The translations under genes were made by a program, and so were the position numbers. A stretch of 41,548 bases of DNA, from contig NZ_JAGMUJ010000112.1 in assembly GCF_019049255.1 (NCBI RefSeq), positions 1-41,548 of the forward strand, given 5' to 3'. Positions 24,375 to 32,894 of the stretch are shown piece after piece; within the stretch, counting starts at the first letter, position 1, and the number at the start of each line of letters is the position of its first letter. The stretch comes from Streptomyces sp. AC558_RSS880. Lineage in GTDB: Bacteria; Actinomycetota; Actinomycetes; Streptomycetales; Streptomycetaceae. The notes under the pieces are model-generated. The model saw only the letters and a list, made by a program, of their open reading frames with translations, was not told the DNA's origin and searched no databases.

Positions 24375-25392
24375 GGTCCTTCTCGGGAACATGATGGTTG
24401 CGGTGCGTGACCGTGGGCGGTCACTGGGACCGAGAGTGGTGATCTGGCGTCAGATACACGTGAAGCCCCTGGTAGGAACGGGTCTGTGAAGATCAAGTTC
24501 CGTAAGACCAAAGGCTTCATGCGCCCTCCAGTATCACCTACACCGCCGTCCTCGACGTCAGCAGGACCACCGCCGAGTTCCTCGCCCGGCTCCTCCAACA
24601 GCACCGCGAGCGGCTCGGCACCCGCAACAACACCCGCGCCCTGGGCCCTTTCAAGCAGGCGGTGCTCATCCTGCGCTGGTTCGTCGACGGAACCCGCGTC
24701 ACTCAACTCGCCCGCGACAACGGCGTCTCCACACCGACATCCTACCGCTACCTCCACGAAGGGCTGACCGTGCTCGCTGACCACGCGCCCGACCTGGCCA
24801 CCGCCCTGGAGCGAGCCGTCGCGACTGGCTACACCCACCTCAACCTCGACGGCACCGTGATCCGCACCGACCGCGTTGCCGCCCCCGGCCCCAACGGCAC
24901 CGACCTGTGGTGGTCCGGCAAACACAAGCACCACGGCGGGAATGTACAGGTCATCTCCGCCCCGGACGGCTGGCCGAACTGGATCTCTCCGGTCCGCCTG
25001 GGCCGCGAGCACGACACCACCTGCGCCCGCGCCCACGGCCTGGTCGATGCCCTGAACCGGCTCGCCGCCACCCTGGGCATCCCCACCCTGACCGACCTCG
25101 GCTACCAGAACACCGGAGGCGGCTTCCGGCACCCAGTCAAGAAGCCCAGGGGCAGTGAGCTCGCCGAGCATGGAAAGGCGTTCAACGCCGTGATCCGAGG
25201 CGTCCACGCCGTCGCCGAACGCGCCAACGCTCTGCTGAAGGTCACCTTCAAGGCCCTACGCCGGGTCAGCCTCGACCCCGCGGCCATCATCCGGATCGCC
25301 CGCGCCGTCCTCGTCCTGCTCCAGCTCGAACACGGCCGCACCACCTGAACGAAGATCACAACGCGTCACGAAGCGTTACCGAGAAGAGTTCA
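24375..25392 (+). mobile_element. IS5-type element (DDE_Tnp_4 transposase)
   Basis: Its right end (inverted: TGAACTCTTCTCGGTAACGC) resembles the left end near 24377 (TCCTTCTCGGGAAC) over the TTCTCGG core. One transposase lies between. A 160-base fragment of the same element lies inverted at 22622. No target duplication identified. Confidence 0.7.
24519..25348 (+). pseudogene. IS5-type transposase, frame lost near the start
   Basis: From 24527 the frame reads SSITYTAVLDVSRTTAEFLA, RALGPFKQAVLILRWFVDGT, an HTH (VTQLARDNGVSTPTSYRYLH), then a DDE_Tnp_4 core: Asp in LNLDGTVIRTDR, GKHKHHGGNVQVISAPDGWP, Asp in TDLGYQNTGGGFRHP, Glu in VHAVAERANALLK. The only good start (ATG 24519) is out of frame by one missing C in MRPPSS. 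If so, the protein could only start internally at GTG 24662, which removes the HTH. A sequencing error would equally explain it. Confidence 0.75.
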
Positions 25393-25414
25393 TTGGCCGG
25401 GTATGTCTCGCATG

Positions 25415-26149
25415 TCAGTTTTTGAGCGTGCCACCGAACTTCTCCGGGAGCAAGTCGGCCTGCGCGGCACCACTCTTGAGCAGACCAATGATGGCATCGG
25501 CGACGTTCTTGGGTGAGTGTGGCACCAACCCGCTGGCGGTTTCCATCCGACGTGCCCCTTCGACGTCACCGCGGACCGTTCCGACGAACTCGGTCTCGGT
25601 GATCGAGGGGAACATCATTGACACGGTGATGCCTTCGCCTGCGAGCTCCGCGCGGGCGATGGCCGTGAGCTTTTGCAGGGCGGCCTTGGAAGCGGAGTAC
25701 GCGCCGGACCCGGGCAGCGTGGACCAGACAATGCCAGAGCCCACGTTTACGATGGCTCCGGCTGCCTGCTTACGCATATGCGGAAGGACCGCCTGCGTCA
25801 TCATCAAGGGTGCGACGAGGTTGAGCTCGAGGATACTTCGGAAGTCGTCGAGATCGATAGCGTCGATGCCGGCCTGGAGCCCTTGACCTGCGCTGTTCAC
25901 GAGGGCGTCGATTTGTCCAAACTTCTGGATCGTTGCCTGCACGGCTTTCTGGACTTGCGTCCGGTCGGTCACGTCGCAGGGAACAGCTATGGCTACGGAC
26001 TGGCCAAGTTCCAGGGCGAGCCGCCGGATGTGCTCCTCGCGGCGGGCGATGAGCGCTACCCGCGCGCCGGCCTCAGAAGCGGCCCGTGCAGTAGCAGCTC
26101 CGATGCCCGATGACGCTCCAGTCACGAGCACTACGGATCTGTTGATGTC
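25415..26149 (-). CDS. Short-chain dehydrogenase/reductase
   Basis: A 244-residue classical SDR: TGASSGIG at 11-18 (cofactor), CDVTDRTQVQ, NSAGQGLQAG (NAG motif), the catalytic Ser in IVNVGSGIVW and YSASK (Tyr and Lys). It probably reduces a carbonyl using NAD(P)H. ATG 26149 has GAGGA upstream; an in-frame ATG at 26164 is possible. It diverges from a MarR regulator with a clustered repeat between them. Confidence 0.9.
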   Translation of the reverse strand, partial: DINRSVVLVTGASSGIGAATARAASEAGARVALIARREEHIRRLALELGQSVAIAVPCDVTDRTQVQKAVQATIQKFGQIDALVNSAGQGLQAGIDAIDLDDFRSILELNLVAPLMMTQAVLPHMRKQAAGAIVNVGSGIVWSTLPGSGAYSASKAALQKLTAIARAELAGEGITVSMMFPSITETEFVGTVRGDVEGARRMETASGLVPHSPKNVADAIIGLLKSGAAQADLLPEKFGGTLKN

Positions 26150-26235
26150 CATGGGAAGTATCCTCATGTGCGAGTAGGGAATGGTTGCATGCAGCGCGGT
26201 CGCGATCTGCAGCCGAGCGACCGCCATCCCTTGTA

Positions 26236-26267
26236 TCCTATCAGGTGATAGCTGTTACTTGATAGGA
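26236..26267. promoter_or_regulatory. MarR operator cluster
   Basis: Eleven-base arms TCCTATCAGGT and ACTTGATAGGA form an inverted repeat with one mismatch and a ten-base gap. A second, tighter palindrome CTATCA-GG-TGATAG overlaps its left arm, giving three half-sites in 32 bases just upstream of the MarR ATG (26280). Confidence 0.75.
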
Positions 26268-26279
26268 GACCCTCGCGTC

Positions 26280-26741
26280 ATGAGAGATGATGTCCACGCA
26301 TCGAGCTTGCATGAGCTGGCCGACCTGATCTTCGCTGTGAGTCGGCAGCTGCGACCCCCGACTGACCCTGCCTTCGAGCCGTGCACGCCGATTGAGATCA
26401 GTGTCATGCGGTTCATCAATCGCAACCCTGGCGCCTCTGCCCGGGCGGCGGCGGAAGCAGCGCTACTTCCATCGAGCAACTTCAGTCGCGTACTGCGTGG
26501 CTTGGAGAAGCGAGGCCTTGTGAACCGCGTCATAGACGACCGCAACGCTCGAGGTGTGCGCCTGTACCCCACCGAGAAGGCCAACCAGAATCTCCAGTGC
26601 CTACGCGACAATTGGGACCGAACTCTTCGCGGCATCGTCGATGACCCCGCTACGATCAAGATCGTCAACGCCACGCTGCGGCGAATCGAGGACGAACTCG
26701 TAGCTCGGCGCAGCAAAGACGGCTCCCAACCCGCTTTCTGA
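26280..26741 (+). CDS. MarR-family regulator
   Basis: A 153-residue protein: LHELADLIFAVSRQLRPPTD, PIEISVMRFINRNPGASARA, HTH in AAAEAALLPSSNFSRVLRGL, wing KRGLVNRVIDDRNARGVRLY. ATG 26280 sits beyond the operators; TAGGAG (26263-26268) serves as ribosome site. It probably represses the divergent SDR. Its TGA stop (26739-26741) is one copy of the target duplication of the neighbouring IS5 element, so the insertion hit the stop codon yet left the protein unchanged. Confidence 0.9.
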   Translation: MRDDVHASSLHELADLIFAVSRQLRPPTDPAFEPCTPIEISVMRFINRNPGASARAAAEAALLPSSNFSRVLRGLEKRGLVNRVIDDRNARGVRLYPTEKANQNLQCLRDNWDRTLRGIVDDPATIKIVNATLRRIEDELVARRSKDGSQPAF

Positions 26742-27868
26742 GAGGTCGTTTTCGCCCGATGTTTTATCCCGGAATCTGCTGTTTAGTCTGTGGTGTCGGG
26801 TCGCGCCAGGAGATGGTGTTCTCGCCAGTAAGGCGGCGGGCCATAAGGTCGGTCATGGCGAGGTGGATCATGGCTTCGGAGCGGGTGGGCAGGGTTTCGT
26901 AGTCGCGAGCGAGGCGGCGGTGGAGCATGAGCCAGCCATAGGTCCGTTCGACCGCCCACCGCTTCGGGATCGGAGTGAAACCCCTGGTGCCGGGCTTGCG
27001 GGCAGTGATTTCCATGTCGATGCCGAGAACGGCGGCATGTTCGACGAGGTGCTGGCGGTAGCCACCGTCGACCCAGGTCTTGCGGATGCCGGGATGGTCG
27101 GCGGCGACCTGGTCCAGGAGCCGGGCGCCAGCGGCTGAGTCCTGCACGCTTGCCGCGGTGACCAGCACGGCAAGCAAAAGTCCGAGGGTGTCGGTGACGA
27201 TGTTCCGCTTTCTGCCTACGATCTTCTTCCCGGCGTCGATGCCCTGGCCGGCGGCGGGGACGCTGGTGGAGGTCTTGACGCTCTGCGCGTCGATCACACA
27301 GGCCGACGGCTCGGCGTCCCGTCCTTCCTTCTCTCGTAGCTGCTGCCGGAGCAGGCCGTTGAGCTGGGCGAATATACCGTCCTGCTGCCACTTGGCGAAG
27401 TAGCCGTAGACGGTGTTCCAGTGCGGGAAGTCGTGGGGGAGGTAGCGCCACTGGACCCCGGTGCGGTCCACATACAAGATCGCGTCCATGACGTCGCGCA
27501 GGTCGTGTTCCGGCGGCCGGCCGAAGTCCAGGGCCCTGACACGGCGCTCGAGCCGCCAGGCGGAGAGCACCGGCTCGATCAACTCCCAGCGGGCATCGGA
27601 CAGATCACTCGGATACGGGCGTCGCGTCGGCATGTTTCCGGCGTACCGCCGCGGACCGAGTGCGCCCAGGCGCACAGCGACATCAACGGAAGCACGCGTC
27701 CGAGACGGCCGGGCATCCTGGGATGAGACAGGCACAGGTCGCTTCCCGCCTCACCTGTCACCCCATCTGACCAGCAAGACTCAACCCGCATCTTCAGCAG
27801 CACGAGCACCACAACCCGACGGCCTGAAAATCGCCGAATACACAGATAATCCAGACGAAAACGACCTC
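26742..27868 (-). mobile_element. IS5-family element with TGA target duplication
   Basis: Inverted ends GAGGTCGTTTTCG at 26742 and 27868, flanked by TGA on both sides (26739-26741, 27869-27871). The 1127-base length includes 235 bases of leader upstream of the transposase. Confidence 0.9.
26764..27633 (-). CDS. IS5-family transposase
   Basis: A 289-residue intact transposase: MPTRRPYPSDLSDARWELIE, GVQWRYLPHDFPHWNTVYGY (DUF4096 N-terminal domain), Asp in CVIDAQSVKTS, Asp in KTWVDGGYRQHL, Glu in RWAVERTYGWLMLHRRLARD. All three catalytic residues and a full C-terminus are present. The ATG at 27633 matches the MPTRRPYPSDL family start. Probably active. Confidence 0.9.
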   Translation of the reverse strand: MPTRRPYPSDLSDARWELIEPVLSAWRLERRVRALDFGRPPEHDLRDVMDAILYVDRTGVQWRYLPHDFPHWNTVYGYFAKWQQDGIFAQLNGLLRQQLREKEGRDAEPSACVIDAQSVKTSTSVPAAGQGIDAGKKIVGRKRNIVTDTLGLLLAVLVTAASVQDSAAGARLLDQVAADHPGIRKTWVDGGYRQHLVEHAAVLGIDMEITARKPGTRGFTPIPKRWAVERTYGWLMLHRRLARDYETLPTRSEAMIHLAMTDLMARRLTGENTISWRDPTPQTKQQIPG

Positions 27869-27927
27869 TGACTGGGCGTTTGGTCCTGTACCGTCGCATC
27901 TTTTCAGGCATGGCTGGCCTTATAGTC

Positions 27928-28075
27928 CAAAGCCTCCGGCCCGGCTGGCCCTACTTGTTCGTCACTACTCTGGAGTCGGGGCGGACCTCGTGGCGTCAGA
28001 TTCTGGATGCCAGGAGGCTGGGGCCGGCCGACGACGTCGCCGAGGTCACTGAGGCCCAGGTCCGCCATGTGCCGA
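27928..28075 (+). pseudogene. NF041680-type transposase fragment
   Basis: RPGWPYLFVTTLESGRTSWR and QILDARRLGPADDVAEVTEA match the middle of the transposase at 33411 (there IPGWPYSFVAALEPGATSW). About 45 residues remain, with no flanking homology. Confidence 0.7.
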
Positions 28076-28184
28076 CGACGCCAAACTGGCCGTCCTCGCC
28101 GTGGAGCCGTACCGACACACTGCGGAGCACGTTCGAGCCGGCGTCCAGTGAGTCCACCACCCGGGTGCTGGCGTCATCGCGGTC

Positions 28185-28872
28185 AGCCGAGTCCGGTGAC
28201 CCGCAAGGATCGCCTCGGCCCGCAGGAGTACAGGCTGGTCGATCATCTCCCCAGCATGTGACGTCGCGGATCCGTCCTGGCCGGCCCGGAGAACGGACCG
28301 GGCCCAGGTGGCCGAGTAGGGCGACGGGGTGAACGCGTCGTTGACGGTGGTGACCTGGCGGGGATGGACGCAGAGTTTGCCGGTGAAGCCGAGCGTCACC
28401 GCATGCCGCAGGTCGGTGTCGAGGGTGTCCGCGCAGTTGAGCGTGGTGGTGGCCCCGCCCACGGGGCGCCACACCCCGCAGCCGCGGCGGCGATCACCAG
28501 TTCCGAGCACGCGTGACGCAGGACTTCTCTGGAGTGGTGGTCCACGTGGAGCTGCGCCGCCGGGTCCACGCTGCCGAACGCAGGGCCTACGACGCTCGAT
28601 ACCCGGCAGAGACGCACTCCGAGGGCCGTCTCGACGAGTGGAATCAGCGGCATGTCACCGCCCAGGGCGGCGCCTGCCTCCCACAACAGGCCCGCATCCT
28701 CGACCTTGGACGCCATCACGGCCAGTGCTCGCCCGGCCGCGGCGGCGAAGTCGTTGCAGTGCCAGGGGAGGCTGAAGCGTTGACACGCCCGGTCAGGCGC
28801 CTTGGTGGAGCTGCAGCCGTCGAATGCGACCGTTCGCCAGCATCGATAGCGGCACCCGGCTGGATTCTCTCG
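28185..28872 (-). pseudogene. HpcH/HpaI aldolase / citrate-lyase-beta-like (CitE) protein, broken
   Basis: Two frames together give a CoA-ester-lyase-like C-terminal half: MASKVEDAGLLWEAGAALGG, PLIPLVETALGVRLCR, AQLHVDHHSREVLRHACSEL, and after a shift near 28455-28468 GGATTTLNCADTLDTDLRHA, GFTGKLCVHPRQVTTVNDAF and HAGEMIDQPVLLRAEAIL. The KEDAG, VET and GK.C.HP.Q motifs are typical of the family. The 5' part ends against the IS6 element at 28876. It would have cleaved or formed acyl-CoA esters. Confidence 0.75.
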
Positions 28873-28875
28873 TCG

Positions 28876-29744
28876 GGGCATTGTCACGTTGGCTGACCGG
28901 TCTGAGATGATCTTGGAGTTGATCGTGCCGGGGAGGGGATCGCTCGTGTCGTCCGCGCCGCCGTCGTGCAGGGGTCACCGGTATCCGGTGGAGATCATCG
29001 CGCACTGCGTGTGGCTGTACCACCGTTTCCCGCTCAGCTTCCGCGAGGTCGAGGAGTTGATGCTGAAGCGCGATGTGCTCGTCTCCCACGAGACCATCCG
29101 GCGGTGGTGCCTGAAGTTCGGGCAGTCCTACGCCAACGCACTGCGCTGCCGACGCTCCCGCCCGGGGGACAGATGGCACCTGGACGAGGTCTTCATCAAA
29201 ATCAACGGAGAGCACAAGTACCTGTGGCGGGCGGTGGAAGCCGACGGGACCGTGCTGGACATACTCGTGCACAACCGTCGTGACAAGGCCGCGGCCAAGC
29301 GCTTCTTCAGGAAGCTGAGGAAGGCCACCCAGTCGGTGCCACGAGTGATCGTCACCGACACGCTCCGTTCCTACGGCGCCGCCCACCGCGAGGCGATGCC
29401 GTCGGTGGAGCACCGCCCGCACAAGGGCCTGGACAACCGGGCCGAGAACTCCCACCAGCCCACCCGGCAGCGCGAACGCGCCATGAAAAGCTTTCGCAGC
29501 GTCGGCGGGGCCCAGCGGTTCCTGTCCGCGTTCAGCGGTATCTCACCGCACTTCCGGCCTCGCCGTCACCTGATGACCGCCCCCGACCACCGAGCCGAGA
29601 CGACCGTCCGCTTCGCCATCTGGGAGCAGGTCACTGGCGCCGCCGGCCAGCCCACCACGGCCTGAATACAGGCCCGAGCCGTGGGCCCACCACGCCCCGA
29701 AGCCCCATCAAACCAGTCACGCACCCAACAACGTGACAACGCCC
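28876..29744 (+). mobile_element. IS6-family element, complete copy 2
   Basis: Ends GGGCATTGTCACGTTG at 28876 and, inverted, GGGCGTTGTCACGTTG to 29744. Flanking octamers differ, so no target duplication is left. Same orientation as the copy at 7671. Confidence 0.9.
28946..29665 (+). CDS. IS6-family transposase (DDE)
   Basis: A 239-residue intact IS6 transposase with Asp in WHLDEVFIKING, Asp in VIVTDTLRSYGAAHR and Glu in NRAENSHQPTRQRER. GTG 28946 start as in the other copies. It truncates the CitE-like gene. Confidence 0.9.
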   Translation: MSSAPPSCRGHRYPVEIIAHCVWLYHRFPLSFREVEELMLKRDVLVSHETIRRWCLKFGQSYANALRCRRSRPGDRWHLDEVFIKINGEHKYLWRAVEADGTVLDILVHNRRDKAAAKRFFRKLRKATQSVPRVIVTDTLRSYGAAHREAMPSVEHRPHKGLDNRAENSHQPTRQRERAMKSFRSVGGAQRFLSAFSGISPHFRPRRHLMTAPDHRAETTVRFAIWEQVTGAAGQPTTA

Positions 29745-30250
29745 GAAAACACCATCTGCACAAGCTCGTTGACGTCCTTCACACGAAGGCCAACGACCCT
29801 CATGACTCTCCGTCACAACCGAATGTGAGACAGGGCCGAACGATTTACAGTTCCTGCCCGGGTCGGTCGGGAACCTCGTAGCTGGCCGTCACGCCGAAGG
29901 TGGCCCAGGCCCCGGCCGGGGGCGAAGGTGACGGTTACTGTCACGGTCACCGCCCTGCTCTCCGGTGCCCGGGTTCCCGCAGTCACAGTCGCTCAAGGGG
30001 ACGGCCGCCGTCCGCGCCACCGCCGCGGACCTGCCCGGCTCCGATTTGATTCTCACGCCCCGCGACAGCGGGGCGCAGCGGATGCTGCTGGCCGGCGACA
30101 CCACCACCGCGAGCGCGGGCGCGGGTTCGAAGCGGGCCAAGGCCGGGAGCCGCGGTATCCGCCTGGCCACCCCCGACGAGTTCGCCGACCTTATTGCGGA
30201 CTACCTCGGCTGAGGGACTATTACCGAGCAGTCGCCGCCCGTGCCCGGGC
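29745..30250 (+). other. Mostly empty; possible BRCT-domain C-terminus at 30100-30213
   Basis: The plus strand near 30100-30213 encodes DTTTASAGAGSKRAKAGSRG then IRLATPDEFADLIADYLG and a stop. The pattern (SgK..KA...GI.....eF) resembles the end of a BRCT domain as in DNA ligase or exonuclease proteins. There is no plausible upstream body, so it would be a fragment. The rest holds nothing supportable. Confidence 0.4.
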
Positions 30251-31093
30251 TCAGCCGACCGTCTGGGTACCGATGACGGACAGCAGACGCAGTTTCTCGT
30301 AACTCTCGGAGCCGGGGGCGGCGGTGTAGACGAGCAGCCGGTGCGACTGGTCGGTGTCCAGGAGGGAATGGCAGTTCAGCTCCAGGAGCCCCACCTCGGG
30401 ATGGAGGAACCGCTTGACCGGCTGGGGGCCGACACCCACCTCGTGGGTGTCCCACAGCGTGCGGAACTCCTCGCTGCGCTCCAGGAGGAGGTCGGCGTAG
30501 TGCGCCGCCCGCGAACCCGGACCCCTCAGTGTGGCGATCTCCCGCAGCCCGGACGTGAACATGCGGGAGAGGTGGTCGTGGTCCTCCGGCGCGTACAGGG
30601 CACGGGTCTCCGGCCGGGTGAACCAGCGGTAGCCCATGCTGCGCTCGGGGCCGGTGAATCGCGTGGTGTCGCCGGTCAGGGCCACACCGAGCGGGGTCTG
30701 GCGCAGGGTCTGGCCGAGTTCGCCGACGACCTCGGCGGGGGTGTCGGCGAGGCGGTCGAGGATGCGGAGCAAGCCGGGGCCGACGTGGTCACCGGCCGAG
30801 CCGCGCACGGGCGGACTGATCCCGACGAGACGGAACAGATGGTCGCGCTCCTCCAGGGACAGATGCAGCCCCTGTGCGATCGAGGCGGCCATCTGCGGGG
30901 AGGGCTGGGGGCCGCGCTCGCGCTCCAGCCGTGCGTAGTAGTCGGTCGACATGTGGCAGAGCGCCGCGACCTCCTCGCGCCGCAGACCGCTCGTCCTGCG
31001 GCGCTGCCCGCGGGGGAGGCCGACGTCTTCGGGCTGCAGCGACTCCCGCCGATGCCGCAGGAACGCGGCCAGTCCGGCCCGGTCGATCGCCAT
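30251..31093 (-). CDS. XRE-family regulator with MmyB-like ligand domain
   Basis: A 280-residue protein. N-terminal HTH (residues ~1-70): LAAFLRHRRESLQPEDVGLP, RTSGLRREEVAALCHMSTDY, YARLERERGPQPSPQMAASI, then the MmyB-type ligand domain with ARNEP-like segments (VGPGLLRILDRLADTPAEVV, GYRWFTRPETRALY, DHDHLSRMFTSGLREIATLR, PEVGLLELNCHSLL). MmyB-like domains are thought to bind a fatty acid or similar ligand. ATG 31093 follows GGAGGGG. It diverges from an SDR gene, a common actinobacterial pairing. Confidence 0.9.
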   Translation of the reverse strand: MAIDRAGLAAFLRHRRESLQPEDVGLPRGQRRRTSGLRREEVAALCHMSTDYYARLERERGPQPSPQMAASIAQGLHLSLEERDHLFRLVGISPPVRGSAGDHVGPGLLRILDRLADTPAEVVGELGQTLRQTPLGVALTGDTTRFTGPERSMGYRWFTRPETRALYAPEDHDHLSRMFTSGLREIATLRGPGSRAAHYADLLLERSEEFRTLWDTHEVGVGPQPVKRFLHPEVGLLELNCHSLLDTDQSHRLLVYTAAPGSESYEKLRLLSVIGTQTVG

Positions 31094-31247
31094 GTTTCCC
31101 CTCCTCCGTGACGCTTTCCTTTCTACCGCCTTCCACAGGTGGTCACGGTGGCGCAGCCACGGATCGTCGATCCCCCTCTCGGGGCGGCGCTCCGGCCGCG
31201 ACGCGCCCGGTCGGCGGCCTGGCGTCATCCTTGGCGCGCCGAAACAC

Positions 31248-31279
31248 GAGGAAAGTCCGCTGTGCCCGAGGAAGTCCGC
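31248..31279. repeat. Direct repeat, 20-base period, between XRE and SDR genes
   Basis: GAGGAAAGTCCGC (31248-31260) and GAGGAAGTCCGC (31268-31279) repeat with a 20-base period, close to two helical turns. A longer-range direct repeat GGTCACGGTGG lies at 31141 and 31338. No long inverted repeat was seen in this gap. Confidence 0.5.
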
Positions 31280-31378
31280 CGTATCCACGGCCCCGCGATC
31301 AGTGGCTCGGCAGGCCCTGCACCCAGCCGGCGGATCGGGTCACGGTGGTCTCACCGCACATCACGAGGGAGCCCACTC

Positions 31379-32317
31379 ATGCCACGTACCGACATCGACA
31401 TCACCGTCCCCGATCTGTCCGGCAGGCGCGCCGTCGTCACCGGCGCGAGCGACGGCATCGGACTCGCCCTCGCCACTCGCCTCGCGGCCGCCGGCGCCGA
31501 GGTGCTTCTGCCGGTCCGCAATCCTCGCAAGGGCGAGGCGGCACTGGCCGCGATCCGCACGGCAGTCCCCGACGCGGACGTGGCGCTGCGCACGCTGGAC
31601 CTCTCCTCGCTCACGTCCGTCACGGCACTGGGCAAGACCCTGCTGGCCGAGGACCGCCCGATCCATCTGCTCGTCAACAACGCCGGCGTCATGACACCGC
31701 CCGAGCGACAGACGACCGCGGACGGATTCGAGCTGCAGTTCGGCACCAACCACCTCGGCCACTTCGCCCTCGTCGCCCATCTGCTGCCGCTGCTCCGGGC
31801 CGGCCGCGCCCGTGTGACGACGCAGATCAGCATCGCGGCCAACCATTACGCGATCAACTGGGCGGACCTCGGCTGGGAACGCTCGTACAGCGGCGGCCGC
31901 GCCTACAGCCAGTCGAAGATCGCGGCCGGACTGTTCGGCCTGGAACTCGACCGTCGCAGTGCGGCCGGCGGCTGGGGCATCACCAGCAACCTGTCCCACC
32001 CGGGCGTCGCCCCCACCAGCCTCCTCGCCGCCCGCCCCGAGCTGGGCCGCGCCAAGGACACCGTGGGCGTGCGCGTCGTCCGCGCCCTCTCCGCCCGCGG
32101 CATCCTCCTCGGCACGGTCCGCACCGCGCAGCTCCCCGCCCTGTACGCCGCCACCTCGCCCGAGGCCGAGGGCGGAGCGTTCTACGGTCCCGGTGGGCCC
32201 GGCCACCTCGGGGGCCCGCCCGTGCGGCAGAAGCTCTACAGCCGTCTGCGCAGCACGGACGAGGCCCACCGCGTCTGGGCCCGCTCCGAGGAACTGACCG
32301 GAGTCCGCTGCGCCTGA
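31379..32317 (+). CDS. Short-chain dehydrogenase/reductase
   Basis: A 312-residue SDR of the retinol-dehydrogenase-like/oxidoreductase group: RRAVVTGASDGIGLALATRL (cofactor motif), LDLSSLTSVTALG, LLVNNAGVMTPPERQ, FGTNHLGHFALVAHLL, Ser in TTQISIAANHYAINW, and Tyr/Lys in YSQSKIAAGLFGLEL. It acts on an unknown carbonyl or alcohol. ATG 31379 has GAGGGAG upstream. Divergent from the XRE regulator. Its last 82 bases overlap a convergent broken MBL frame. Confidence 0.9.
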   Translation: MPRTDIDITVPDLSGRRAVVTGASDGIGLALATRLAAAGAEVLLPVRNPRKGEAALAAIRTAVPDADVALRTLDLSSLTSVTALGKTLLAEDRPIHLLVNNAGVMTPPERQTTADGFELQFGTNHLGHFALVAHLLPLLRAGRARVTTQISIAANHYAINWADLGWERSYSGGRAYSQSKIAAGLFGLELDRRSAAGGWGITSNLSHPGVAPTSLLAARPELGRAKDTVGVRVVRALSARGILLGTVRTAQLPALYAATSPEAEGGAFYGPGGPGHLGGPPVRQKLYSRLRSTDEAHRVWARSEELTGVRCA

Positions 32318-32890
32318 GCGCGACGGCGACCCTCACCACCGCGGTATGACGGCCCGAAGGCCGACGGCGGCTTGGGCCAGGCGGCCTTCCCGCCCCGACG
32401 GGTGACCAGGGGGACCACCTCGCCGACACCCGGCAGGTGGGCGGTAAGGCCGCGCCTCGCGGCGGCGCGAACGAACCGCCCGGCGATGTCGCGCTGCTCG
32501 ACGTAGGTGGGCGGGTCGTCGAACAGTTCGTAGTGGCTGGCGCAGACGGCGGTGGCGCCGAGGATCGCCCCGGCCTCGACGGTCTGCTCGGGCGTCAGGG
32601 TGACGGGCACGTCCGCCTCGTAACCCTCGAACGTGGCGATGGTCCCGTTGACGGGCAGGAAGGCCAGGCCGAAGGGGCCGCGTTCCCGGGCGATGCCCCA
32701 CCAGTCGCCGTGCCACATGGTGTCCCCGCAGTGGATGATCCGGGCCCCGACGCCCTCCACCACCCAGGCGACCTGGTCGGACTCGCTGCCCCGCCAGTCC
32801 AGCGAGGCGACCGGCGTCACCGTCAGCTGGCCGATACGGCGGGGCCGCCCCCGCTCTTGCGGCGCGCCTCGATGCCGTTCTCCGCGGAGG
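32236..32890 (-). pseudogene. MBL-fold metallo-hydrolase, C-terminal half
   Basis: The sequence encodes QLTVTPVASLDWRGSESDQV, then IIHCGDTMWHGDWWGIARER, FGLAFLPVNG and AICASHYELF-like ending (VCASHYELFDD), the metal-binding Asp and His positions of UlaG-like MBL hydrolases. The N-terminal HxHxDH part is absent: upstream, GIEARRK appears in another frame and then a different gene begins near 32895. The last residues overlap the SDR gene. Inactive. Confidence 0.7.
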
Positions 32891-32894
32891 GGCG

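Noticed and set aside
7671..29744. Two complete IS6 copies in the same orientation could bound a 20 kb compound transposon.
   Set aside because: The transposases differ at many residues and neither copy has target duplications, so they are not a recent matched pair.
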